Positions 51,774 to 59,603 of a stretch of DNA of 64,000 bases are shown one piece after another (the stretch's first letter is position 1; every line of letters starts with the position of its first letter). The stretch is from UBA5336 sp039818165. Its GTDB lineage: Bacteria > Pseudomonadota > Alphaproteobacteria > Caulobacterales > Hyphomonadaceae. The DNA lies in NCBI GenBank assembly GCA_039818165.1, contig JBCBUL010000012.1, forward strand, positions 11,078 through 75,077, given 5' to 3'. The notes under the pieces are model-generated. The model saw nothing but the letters and a program-made list of their open reading frames with translations, had not been told where the DNA came from and did not search any database. The position numbers and the translations under genes were made by a program.

Positions 51774-52991
51774 ATGAAACACTTGAAAGCCTTCGAAGAC
51801 GCGCTCGAGACCATTCACGGGGAAGGGCGCTACCGCGTGTTTGTGGACTTGCACCGCCACCGCGGCCGGTTTCCCCGGGCCACTGCGCGGTTTCCTGATG
51901 GCGAACGCGAAATCACCGTCTGGTGCTCGAACGACTATCTCGGCATGGGACAAGACGATGATGTCATCAATGCGATGCACCAGGCGATAGATAGCTTCGG
52001 AGCCGGGTCTGGCGGCACGCGCAACATTTCGGGCACAACGCGTTATCATGTGGACTTGGAAAAAGAGCTGGCTTCGCTCCATGGGAAGTCCGGTGCCCTG
52101 CTGTTCACCTCGGGCTATGTGGCCAATGATGCGACGCTGGCGACGCTTGGAAAAATTCTTCCCGGTCTGATCATCTACTCCGATGCGCTCAATCATGCAT
52201 CGATGATCGAAGGGATCCGCCGCTCAGGCTGTGACCGCCGGGTGTTTCGCCACAATGATCTCGACCATCTGCGTGCGCTGATGGAAATTGACGATCCGGA
52301 GCGGCCAAAACTCATCGCGTTTGAGAGCGTTTATTCAATGGACGGCGACGTGGGGCCCATCGAAGCGTTCTGCGATCTCGCCGATGAATTTGACGCGATG
52401 ACCTATCTCGATGAAGTCCACGCGGTCGGGCTTTACGGCGACGAGGGCGCGGGTGTCGCGCAGCGCGATAATGTTATGGAGCGCGTGGACATTATCGAAG
52501 GGACCCTGGGCAAAGCTTTCGGAGTGATGGGCGGCTATATCGCTGCAGAACACGTCATAATTGACGCGATCCGCTCAATGGCGTCCGGCTTTATCTTCAC
52601 CACATCAACGTGTCCGGTGATGGCAGCGGGGGCGCTGTCCAGCGTTCGGAAACTGCGCACAGAAGATGGTCGCCGTCTGCGCGCCCAGCACCAGGCCAAG
52701 GCCCAGCAGCTGAAGGACAAATTCAAGGTCGCTGGCTTACCTGTCATGGAAACCGACACCCATATTGTTCCCCTGATGGTCGGAGATCCCGAGCGGTGCA
52801 AGGCGCTTTCCGATATCCTGCTTTTTGACTTTGGCATCTACGTCCAGCCGATCAATTACCCCACCGTTCCAAAGGGGACCGAGCGCCTGCGATTCACGCC
52901 GAGCCCGGTGCACACCGATGAAATGATGGACGACCTCGTGGCGGCGATTTTGGGCATATGGAAGCAATTGGGGCTCGACGCCGTAGCTTAA
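51774..52991 (+). CDS. hemA: 5-aminolevulinate synthase
   Basis: Condenses glycine and succinyl-CoA to 5-aminolevulinate, the first step of haem synthesis in alphaproteobacteria. A PLP enzyme of 405 residues: VWCSNDYLGMG, the glycine-rich GSGGTRNISGTTRYH, SVYSMDGD and the PLP lysine K247 in EGTLGKAFGVMGGY. A hairpin with arms TCATGGA/TCCATGA (51687-51712) lies upstream in the 132-bp gap and could be part of its leader. A terminator follows. Single-gene unit. Confidence 0.96.
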   Translation: MKHLKAFEDALETIHGEGRYRVFVDLHRHRGRFPRATARFPDGEREITVWCSNDYLGMGQDDDVINAMHQAIDSFGAGSGGTRNISGTTRYHVDLEKELASLHGKSGALLFTSGYVANDATLATLGKILPGLIIYSDALNHASMIEGIRRSGCDRRVFRHNDLDHLRALMEIDDPERPKLIAFESVYSMDGDVGPIEAFCDLADEFDAMTYLDEVHAVGLYGDEGAGVAQRDNVMERVDIIEGTLGKAFGVMGGYIAAEHVIIDAIRSMASGFIFTTSTCPVMAAGALSSVRKLRTEDGRRLRAQHQAKAQQLKDKFKVAGLPVMETDTHIVPLMVGDPERCKALSDILLFDFGIYVQPINYPTVPKGTERLRFTPSPVHTDEMMDDLVAAILGIWKQLGLDAVA

Positions 52992-53014
52992 TGCGACTGC
53001 TGGTCTAGAAACAA

Positions 53015-53042
53015 AAAAGCCGCGCAACCTGGCGCGGCTTTT
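53015..53042. terminator. Terminator between hemA and mucR-like gene
   Basis: Eleven-base stem AAAAGCCGCGC/GCGCGGCTTTT with a six-base loop; T-rich on both strands, so it can serve hemA and the convergent regulator gene. Confidence 0.93.
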
Positions 53043-53066
53043 CTGTTTTGATGACTAGCTTATGCC

Positions 53067-53489
53067 TTAGGATTTTGCGCCAGCTTTGCGCCCGAGGCCG
53101 ATTTCCTTGGCAAACTCGCTCCGGCGTTTTGCGTAGTTCGGGGCCACCATGGGATAATCGCTGGGAAGGTTCCAGCGAGCCCGGTATTCATCCGGTGTCA
53201 TGTCATAGCGCGAGCGCAGATAGCGCTTGAGCATTTTCAGTTTCCGCCCGTCTTCAAGACAGATCAGGTATTCAGGCGTGATGGATTTGTTGATGGACAC
53301 GGCCGGGTCTGGTCGGGGTTCTTCTTTCGGCCCCCCGTCTGAGAGATCCAGAAGAGTCTCGTGAACAGAGCGGATCAAGTCTGGCAAAGACGTGGCGGGA
53401 ACCGGATTGTTCGATACAAATGCTGCGACAATGTCGCTTGTCAGATCCAGAGCAGCTTCGTCGCTGAGCGTACTGTTTATGTCAGTCAT
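53067..53489 (-). CDS. MucR/Ros-type transcriptional regulator with altered zinc finger
   Basis: A 140-residue MucR-family regulator: acidic N-terminal oligomerisation part, then ITPEYLICLEDGRKLKMLKR, MTPDEYRARWNLPSDYPMVAP and FAKEIGLGRK. In zinc-binding members the first pair is C-x2-C/D and histidines follow the LKR block; here that block is LKRYLRSRYD, with both expected histidines replaced by Tyr or Arg. Some MucR proteins bind DNA without zinc, so it may still work. MucR proteins bind AT-rich DNA like H-NS. AAAGGAA precedes the ATG. Confidence 0.9.
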   Translation of the reverse strand: MTDINSTLSDEAALDLTSDIVAAFVSNNPVPATSLPDLIRSVHETLLDLSDGGPKEEPRPDPAVSINKSITPEYLICLEDGRKLKMLKRYLRSRYDMTPDEYRARWNLPSDYPMVAPNYAKRRSEFAKEIGLGRKAGAKS

Positions 53490-53803
53490 GTTTTTTCCTT
53501 TGTTTTCGTCTCAGGCGATATTGATTCTTCGCGATTGCTGCCGCGAGACCAAATAAATCTGTATGCGTCAACACCAATCTGCAAAAAATTGATCGCTTAG
53601 CTATGTAATCATACTGTTTTCGGGGGCGCGTAAGCAAGAATGACCTGCATTATTTGCAAAGTATTCGCTGTGGTAGTGAATATAGTCTTGCTAAACTTTG
53701 GATAGAGGTCGACATCACGTGCTCGTGCCCGGTGTGGCAGCGCGGCCATCTTGCGGGCCGGGGGGCATCGCTTTAAGTGCAAACCTTCAAGAGGAGTCTT
53801 CAC
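53490..53803. promoter_or_regulatory. Divergent AT-rich control region, mucR-like gene and glyA
   Basis: A 314-bp gap. The left two thirds is AT-rich with T/A tracts, the kind of sequence MucR proteins bind, so autoregulation is plausible. The last 80 bases before glyA are GC-rich with CCCGG...CCGGG and GGCC...GGCC pairings, a possible structured leader. No known riboswitch class was recognised. Confidence 0.45.
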
Positions 53804-55111
53804 ATGGCAGACACAGCCCATCCAGATATCGCGGAACATTCCGGCTTTTTCACCGAGCCGCTGGAAACGCGTGACGCAGAAGTGTTTGCAGCCATTGGAA
53901 AAGAGACGACTCGCCAGCAACACCAGATTGAATTGATTGCGTCGGAAAATATCGTGAGCCGCGCTGTACTTGAAGCGCAAGGGTCAATTCTGACGAACAA
54001 ATACGCCGAAGGGTATCCAGGCCGACGCTACTATGGCGGCTGCGAATATGTCGATCTGGCTGAGGAACTGGCGATTGAGCGCGCAAAGCAACTCTTTGGC
54101 GCAACGTGGGCCAATGTTCAGCCCCATAGCGGCGCCAATGCCAATCAGGCGGTCTTCTATGCCCTGCTCCAGCCCGGTGACACTTTCATGGGAATGGATC
54201 TCGCAGCTGGCGGCCATCTCACCCATGGCAGCCCTGTCAACCAATCTGGCAAGTGGTTCAACGTGGTCAGCTACGGTGTCGATCCCGAAACCCATCTGAT
54301 CGATTATTATGCGATGGAAGCCCTGGCACTTGAGCACAAGCCCAAGCTGATCATTGGCGGAGCGACAGCCTATTTCCGCTTTGTAGACTTTGAACGCATG
54401 CGCGCCATTGCAGACAAGGTCGGCGCGATCCTGATGGCAGACATGAGCCATTTCTCCGGCCTTGTTGCGGGCGGCGCTTATCCAAATCCGCTGGATCACG
54501 TGCACGTCGCAACAACGACGACGCACAAAGCTCTTCGGGGGCCGCGCGGCGGTATCATCCTCACCCGCGACGAAGAGTTGGGCAAGAAGATCAACTTCGC
54601 TGTCTTTCCGGGGCTTCAGGGCGGCCCGTTGATGCATGTTATCGCAGCCAAGGCGGTTGCTTTCGGCGAAGCCTTGCGCCCGGAGTTCAAGGATTATGCG
54701 GCCGAAGTCGTGGCGAACGCAAAAGCCATGTCAGATCAACTCATCAAGCGGGGGCTCGACATCGTTTCAGGCGGAACCGACAGCCACGCGATGCTTGTCG
54801 ACCTGCGCCCCAAGGGCGTGACTGGGAAGATCGCTGAACATGCGCTCGACCGTGCCGGGATCACCTGCAACAAGAACGCGATCCCGAACGACCCCGAAAA
54901 GCCCTTTGTCACTTCCGGTATCCGCGTTGGGTCTCCGGCTGGTACGACCCGTGGGTTCAAGGAAGCAGAGTTCCGGCAAATTGCTGACTGGATTGCAGAT
55001 GTTCTGGAAGCACAATCCGGAGACGATGCGACTGCGACCGAGCAGCGGGTTCGTGAGGACGTGAAGGCGCTTACGCTTCGCTTCCCAATCTACGACGGTT
55101 TGGGGGGCTGA
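53804..55111 (+). CDS. glyA: Serine hydroxymethyltransferase
   Basis: Interconverts serine and glycine with tetrahydrofolate; a PLP enzyme of 435 residues. Conserved: ELIASENIVSRAV, NKYAEGYPGRRYYGG, the PLP lysine K242 in TTTTHKALRGPRGG and NAIPNDPEKPFVTSGIR. GAGGAG precedes the ATG. nrdR follows after four bases, the start of the glyA-nrdR-rib-nusB run common in alphaproteobacteria. Confidence 0.97.
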   Translation: MADTAHPDIAEHSGFFTEPLETRDAEVFAAIGKETTRQQHQIELIASENIVSRAVLEAQGSILTNKYAEGYPGRRYYGGCEYVDLAEELAIERAKQLFGATWANVQPHSGANANQAVFYALLQPGDTFMGMDLAAGGHLTHGSPVNQSGKWFNVVSYGVDPETHLIDYYAMEALALEHKPKLIIGGATAYFRFVDFERMRAIADKVGAILMADMSHFSGLVAGGAYPNPLDHVHVATTTTHKALRGPRGGIILTRDEELGKKINFAVFPGLQGGPLMHVIAAKAVAFGEALRPEFKDYAAEVVANAKAMSDQLIKRGLDIVSGGTDSHAMLVDLRPKGVTGKIAEHALDRAGITCNKNAIPNDPEKPFVTSGIRVGSPAGTTRGFKEAEFRQIADWIADVLEAQSGDDATATEQRVREDVKALTLRFPIYDGLGG

Positions 55112-55115
55112 GCCC

Positions 55116-55592
55116 TTGCGGTGTCCTTTTTGCGGGTCAGAGAATACGTCCGTAAAGGACTCCCGGCCCGCTGAGGACAATACAGCTGTTCGTCGACGCC
55201 GCGCCTGTGAAAGATGCGGCGGCCGGTTTACGACATTTGAACGCGTTCAGTTGCGTGAGCTTTTCGTTGTGAAACGCGATGGGAAGCGCACCATTTTTGA
55301 TCGCGATAAGGTCATTCGCACGGTGAAACTCGCCTTGCGCAAGCGCCCTGTGACCGAAGAACAAGTGGAACAGCTCGTTTCTGGCATCGTTCGCCAATTG
55401 GAAAGCGGTGGTGAAACCGAAATCCGATCTACCGAGATCGGAGATATGGTGATGACGGCCCTGCGCGATATCGATCCCGTTGGCTATGTGCGCTATGCGA
55501 GCGTTTATAAAGACTTCAACGATCCAACGGACTTTGCCAAATTCATTGAAGGGGCAGAGTTTGTTGAAGATGATCCAGATCTCCAACAATGA
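55116..55592 (+). CDS. nrdR: Transcriptional repressor NrdR
   Basis: A 158-residue repressor of ribonucleotide reductase genes. The N-terminal zinc ribbon is CPFC...CERC, followed by an ATP-cone domain (LFVVKRDGKRTIFDRDKV, then RYASVYKDFND). It senses dATP/ATP. Start is TTG at 55116, four bases after glyA; the zinc-ribbon begins at residue 3, so no longer form is possible. Overlaps the next gene by ATGA. Confidence 0.96.
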   Translation: MRCPFCGSENTSVKDSRPAEDNTAVRRRRACERCGGRFTTFERVQLRELFVVKRDGKRTIFDRDKVIRTVKLALRKRPVTEEQVEQLVSGIVRQLESGGETEIRSTEIGDMVMTALRDIDPVGYVRYASVYKDFNDPTDFAKFIEGAEFVEDDPDLQQ

Positions 55593-56251
55593 GTGAAACC
55601 CGCGTTACCCTGAAGATCGCCACCAGTCTTGATGGGCGTATCGCGCTTGCGGATGGAACGAGCCAATGGATCACTGGATCTGAGGCGCGGGCCAGAAGCC
55701 ATCAGATGCGAGCCATCCATTCCGCAATTGTTGTCGGGATCGGTACGGTTCTTGCCGATGATCCGTTGCTCACCGCGCGCACGGTTCCCCTACCAACTTC
55801 GCAACCCGCGAGAATTGTCTTGGATTCAGCAGGCCGCACGCCGACGGTTGGGCGGCTTGTTCAATCGACAAACATATCCCCCGTGATCGTCGCGACCGCT
55901 GGCGTTTCGGCGCCGTGGTTGGTGGCTGAGGGCGTTGAGGTCTGGAACTGCGGTCCGGCGGACGGACAGGTGGATCCGGCGCAACTGGTAAAACGTTGTG
56001 CTGTGGAGGGGCTCTCTTCCATTATGATCGAGGGCGGGGGGAAAGTGGCGGCCGCATTCCTCAGGGCGGGCCTCGTGGACAGGATTGAGTGGTTCCGAGC
56101 GCCCATCTTGCTCGGCGGAGATGGATTGCCCGCCATCGGCGGGCTCGGATTGACGGATATAGGCGCCGCGTCGCGATGGCGCGCTGTCGCAACGGAAGCG
56201 ATTGGGGAAGACGTCCTGGAGACCTATGTGAAGGCTGACGCTGAGGAGTAG
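55589..56251 (+). CDS. RibD reductase domain, stand-alone
   Basis: A 220-residue protein made up only of the reductase half of RibD (TLKIATSLDGRIALADGTSQ, GIGTVLADDPLLTAR, IEGGGKVAAAFL). Full RibD is about 360 residues and carries an N-terminal zinc deaminase with HAE and PCxxxxxxPPC motifs; neither is present upstream, and nrdR fills the space to within an ATGA overlap. Riboflavin synthesis therefore needs a deaminase encoded elsewhere, or this is an unrelated RibD-like reductase. In the usual order it sits where ribD belongs. Confidence 0.85.
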   Translation: MSETRVTLKIATSLDGRIALADGTSQWITGSEARARSHQMRAIHSAIVVGIGTVLADDPLLTARTVPLPTSQPARIVLDSAGRTPTVGRLVQSTNISPVIVATAGVSAPWLVAEGVEVWNCGPADGQVDPAQLVKRCAVEGLSSIMIEGGGKVAAAFLRAGLVDRIEWFRAPILLGGDGLPAIGGLGLTDIGAASRWRAVATEAIGEDVLETYVKADAEE

Positions 56252-56257
56252 CCCCCC

Positions 56258-56887
56258 ATGTTCACCGGTCTCGTGACTGATGTCGGCACCATCCGAAAGG
56301 TTGAAGATCGTAACGGACTTCGCCGTTTCGAGGTCGAGAGCGGGTACCCGCTTGAGAATATCGATATGGGCGCATCCATCTTGCACTCAGGCGTTTGCCT
56401 GACCGTTGTCGACAAAGGGCAGGGCGAGCGGGGCGCCTGGTTTGCCGTTGAAGCTGTGCCTGAGACTCTGTCCAAGACAATTCTGGGAGCGTGGACTCAG
56501 GGCTCGCGGGTGAACCTCGAACAATCTCTCAAACTGGGGGACGAGCTTGGCGGGCACTTTGTGTTCGGCCATGTGGATGGCGTCGGCGAAGTTGTGTCCG
56601 TCACCCCCGAGGGGGAAAGCTGGCGCCTTACAATTCGCCCTCCTGCCGAGATTGCGAGATACTTTGCCACAAAGGGCTCTGCAGCGGTGAACGGGGTCTC
56701 TTTGACGGTGGCAAAAGCGTTGGACAATGGCGACTTTGAACTCGCGATCATCCCGCACACCTGGGAGGTCACCACTCTGAGCACTTTGAAGGAAGGGCAC
56801 GCGGTGAACCTCGAGATCGATATGCTCGCGCGCTATGTGGCGCGTCTGGTGGGCGCTGATATGCCGGGAGAGCACAATAATGGCTGA
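56258..56887 (+). CDS. ribE: Riboflavin synthase alpha chain
   Basis: A 209-residue enzyme with two tandem lumazine-binding domains (MFTGLVTDVGTIRKVEDR and GHFVFGHVDGVGEV with the second repeat). It forms riboflavin from two lumazines. The first domain includes SGVCLTVVD and the second VNGVSLTVAKA, the duplicated motif of the family. Overlaps the ribBX gene by eight bases. Confidence 0.95.
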   Translation: MFTGLVTDVGTIRKVEDRNGLRRFEVESGYPLENIDMGASILHSGVCLTVVDKGQGERGAWFAVEAVPETLSKTILGAWTQGSRVNLEQSLKLGDELGGHFVFGHVDGVGEVVSVTPEGESWRLTIRPPAEIARYFATKGSAAVNGVSLTVAKALDNGDFELAIIPHTWEVTTLSTLKEGHAVNLEIDMLARYVARLVGADMPGEHNNG

Positions 56888-58007
56888 GGATTTTTCGGGC
56901 GCGATTTCATCGATCGACGAGATTATTGAGGATGCCCGTAACGGCAGGATGTACATCCTGATCGACGCAGAAGATCGCGAAAATGAAGGCGATTTGATCA
57001 TTCCAGCCAGTTTTGCCACGCCGGAAGCCGTGAATTTCATGGCCAAGTTTGGGCGTGGCCTTATTTGCCTCGCGATGACGGGGGAGCGTGCCAGCGTTCT
57101 GAATCTCGACATGATGGCGCGGGATAATCGCGAAAGCATGGGTACCGCTTTCACCGTCTCGATCGAAGCCGCTGAAGGTGTGACGACGGGGATCAGCGCA
57201 GCAGATCGCGCCAAGACGATTGCGGTCGCCATTGATCCGACGCTTGACCACCACGACATCGTTTCTCCGGGACACGTGTTTCCGCTGGTCGCGCGCGACG
57301 GCGGCACACTGGTCCGCGCCGGTCACACGGAAGCCGCCGTTGATATCTCCCGAATGGCCGGTCTTTATCCGGCGGGTGTGATCTGCGAGATCATGAATGA
57401 TGACGGCACAATGGCGCGCTTGCCGGATCTTGTGGCGTTCGCGCAGCTGCACAATCTCAAGATCGGCACGATCGCAGACCTGATCGCCTGGCGGCGCGGC
57501 AATGACCGATACCTGGAGCGCCGGGTCGAGGCACCGCTCGACAGTGCATATGGGTCTGGATTCAAGACTGTGGTTTTCCGCAACGCGTTGGATGGCACCG
57601 AGCATATTGCCATCGTCCACGGGGCAATCTCACCGGATGAGGCAACGCTGGTGCGGGTGCACCGTGCGGATGTGCTTTCTGATATCCTGGGTGAGCGCGG
57701 CCCGCGCCAGGGTCTCGTAGAAAAAGCGATGCAGGCCATCGCGTCGGCCGACGAAGCAGGCGTGATTGTCTTCGTGAACACGATGCGCCCCAACGCCTTG
57801 GCTGAGCGGCTGGGCGCAAAAAGAGATGGTGCTGCGGACGCCCACGCGCCGCTGCGAGAATACGGGGTTGGCGCGCAGATCTTGCGTGATTTGGGCGTGC
57901 GTCGGATGGTTTTCCTGTCCGATACGCAGCCCACCCGCGTTGCAGGACTTGACGGATACGGCCTGACCATAGAGGGCTGGCGACCGCTGAACAAAGAAGA
58001 GAGCTGA
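56880..58007 (+). CDS. ribB: 3,4-dihydroxy-2-butanone-4-phosphate synthase with degenerate GTP cyclohydrolase II domain
   Basis: A 375-residue two-domain protein. The N-terminal RibB domain is intact (LIDAEDRENEGDLIIPASFA, SIEAAEGVTTGISAADR, VFPLVARDGGTLVRAGHTEA) and makes dihydroxybutanone phosphate from ribulose 5-phosphate. The C-terminal domain has the GTP cyclohydrolase II fold, but the zinc cysteines of the CLTGDVFGSxRCDC motif are missing: the matching region reads VRVHRADVLSDILGERGPRQ. This is the RibBX type described in Proteobacteria, so the cyclohydrolase must be supplied by another gene. Part of the rib operon. Confidence 0.9.
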   Translation: MAEDFSGAISSIDEIIEDARNGRMYILIDAEDRENEGDLIIPASFATPEAVNFMAKFGRGLICLAMTGERASVLNLDMMARDNRESMGTAFTVSIEAAEGVTTGISAADRAKTIAVAIDPTLDHHDIVSPGHVFPLVARDGGTLVRAGHTEAAVDISRMAGLYPAGVICEIMNDDGTMARLPDLVAFAQLHNLKIGTIADLIAWRRGNDRYLERRVEAPLDSAYGSGFKTVVFRNALDGTEHIAIVHGAISPDEATLVRVHRADVLSDILGERGPRQGLVEKAMQAIASADEAGVIVFVNTMRPNALAERLGAKRDGAADAHAPLREYGVGAQILRDLGVRRMVFLSDTQPTRVAGLDGYGLTIEGWRPLNKEES

Positions 58008-58010
58008 CCC

Positions 58011-58439
58011 ATGGCTGACCGTGTCTTGATCGCCACGTCGCGTTACTACGAAAAAATATCCCTGGAGCTTGAGGCCGGTGTGAATGAGGTTCTCTCCGCA
58101 GCTGGAGCTCAAGTAGAAACCATAGAGGTGCCCGGCGCATTTGAAGTCCCGGGCGTCATTGCCATGGCAGCCGACAGCGCAAAGTATGATGGCTATGTGG
58201 CGCTCGGATGCGTGGTGCGCGGGGAAACCTCGCACTACGACTATGTATGCGGCGAGAGTGCCCGGGGTCTGATGCGTCTCGCGACCGAGCGCCGGCTCGC
58301 GATCGGCTACGGCATTCTCACCGTGGAATCCCAAGAACAGGCTTGGGTGCGAGCGGACCGCCAGCAGAAGAACAAGGGTAAGGACGCCTCAGAAGCCTGC
58401 TTGGCCATGCTCGCCCTGCGCAAGAAATTCTGCCGATGA
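58011..58439 (+). CDS. ribH: 6,7-dimethyl-8-ribityllumazine synthase
   Basis: A 142-residue lumazine synthase. Conserved VPGAFEVPGVIAMAADS and GCVVRGETSHYDYVCGESARG, including the active-site histidine. It follows the ribBX gene by three bases and overlaps nusB by ATGA. Confidence 0.95.
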   Translation: MADRVLIATSRYYEKISLELEAGVNEVLSAAGAQVETIEVPGAFEVPGVIAMAADSAKYDGYVALGCVVRGETSHYDYVCGESARGLMRLATERRLAIGYGILTVESQEQAWVRADRQQKNKGKDASEACLAMLALRKKFCR

Positions 58440-58915
58440 GCGCGCAGGGAAAGCTTCCCTTTGAAGTCACCCGCGCGCGCCGGGCAGGGGCCCGGCTCGC
58501 TGCCGTTCAAGCCCTGTACCAGATGGAACAGACTGGACGCAGTGCACCGGCGATTATCCGAGAATTCATGGAAGACCGCCTGGGCTTCGGTCCGGAAGGT
58601 GAACCTGTGGAAGAGGCAGACCCGGATCTTTTCAAATCGATCATCGAGGGCGTAATTGCCCATCAATCCGATATTGATAGTGCCATAACCAAACGTCTGG
58701 CCGACGGTTGGAAACTGGCACGGCTGGACACTATTACGCGCGCAATCCTTCGTGCAGCCTGCGCTGAATACACAAAGCATATCGAGCTCAGTCGTGCGAT
58801 CATCGCCGATGAGTATGTGTCCCTTGCCCACGACTTCTTCGATGAGGGGCAGGAGGCAAAATTCGTGAATGGGGTCCTGGACAAGATCGGCAAGGACCTC
58901 CGCCCGGCCGAGTAA
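58436..58915 (+). CDS. nusB: Transcription antitermination protein NusB
   Basis: A 159-residue helical protein: ARRAGARLAAVQALYQMEQT at the N-terminus and LDTITRAILRAACAEY, SLAHDFFDEGQEAKFVNGVLDKI at the C-terminus. It joins NusE in antitermination of rRNA transcription. Overlaps ribH by ATGA. The usual thiL neighbour does not follow. Confidence 0.94.
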   Translation: MSAQGKLPFEVTRARRAGARLAAVQALYQMEQTGRSAPAIIREFMEDRLGFGPEGEPVEEADPDLFKSIIEGVIAHQSDIDSAITKRLADGWKLARLDTITRAILRAACAEYTKHIELSRAIIADEYVSLAHDFFDEGQEAKFVNGVLDKIGKDLRPAE

Positions 58916-58977
58916 GGGATGACCCGGCTGCCATCCAATGGTACCGTCTGCGCAAAGACATACATTGGGAGGAAAAC

Positions 58978-59586
58978 ATGGCCGACGGACATGCAGGCGC
59001 GCCGCAAGCGAAGTTTCGCGAAATGCTCGAGGGCACCCAGGAAGACTGGGCAGCGATTGCCAGCCACGCCAAGGATTTCAATAAGGGTTTGGCCGCCCGG
59101 GTGATCAACCACCTGAAATTACTCGATGGCAACTATGGTGGCTTCCCGATCGATCGACTGACTCATTCCACCCAAACCGCCACGCGCGCCCTGCGCGATG
59201 GCCGCGACGAAGAGTACGTGGTTTGCGCGCTGCTGCACGACATTGGCGATACACTCGGAAGCTACAACCACCCCGATGTGGCTGCCGCTATCCTGAAACC
59301 CTTTGTGAGCGAACAAAACCATTGGATGGTCGCCAACCATGGCGTGTTCCAAGGTTACTACTTCTTCCATCATCTCGGCCTTGACCGCGACATGCGCGAG
59401 CAATTCCGTGGCCACGAATGGTTTGAGTACACAGCGCAATTCTGCCATCTGTACGATCAGGCTGCGTTCGATCCGGATTATGACAGCGAACCCCTGGAGA
59501 TATTCGTACCAATGGTCGAAAGCGTCTTCGCGAAACCACGCAACTCCATGTACCTGAAGGCTTTGGAAGACGAAGCGGAGACTTAG
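58978..59586 (+). CDS. HD-domain protein of the PhnZ-like group
   Basis: A 202-residue HD-fold metalloprotein widespread in alphaproteobacteria. Blocks: RVINHLKLLDGNYGGFPIDRLTHSTQTATRA (read in parts), the HD pair in VCALLHDIGDTLGSYNHPD, then NHWMVANHGVFQGYYFFHH and CHLYDQAAFDPDYDS. The histidine set resembles mixed-valent diiron oxygenases such as PhnZ and inositol oxygenase more than phosphohydrolases, but the activity is unknown. GGGAGGAAAAC precedes the ATG. Convergent with the usher-like gene. Confidence 0.8.
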   Translation: MADGHAGAPQAKFREMLEGTQEDWAAIASHAKDFNKGLAARVINHLKLLDGNYGGFPIDRLTHSTQTATRALRDGRDEEYVVCALLHDIGDTLGSYNHPDVAAAILKPFVSEQNHWMVANHGVFQGYYFFHHLGLDRDMREQFRGHEWFEYTAQFCHLYDQAAFDPDYDSEPLEIFVPMVESVFAKPRNSMYLKALEDEAET

Positions 59587-59603
59587 TCCAATAGGGCGGG
59601 GAT

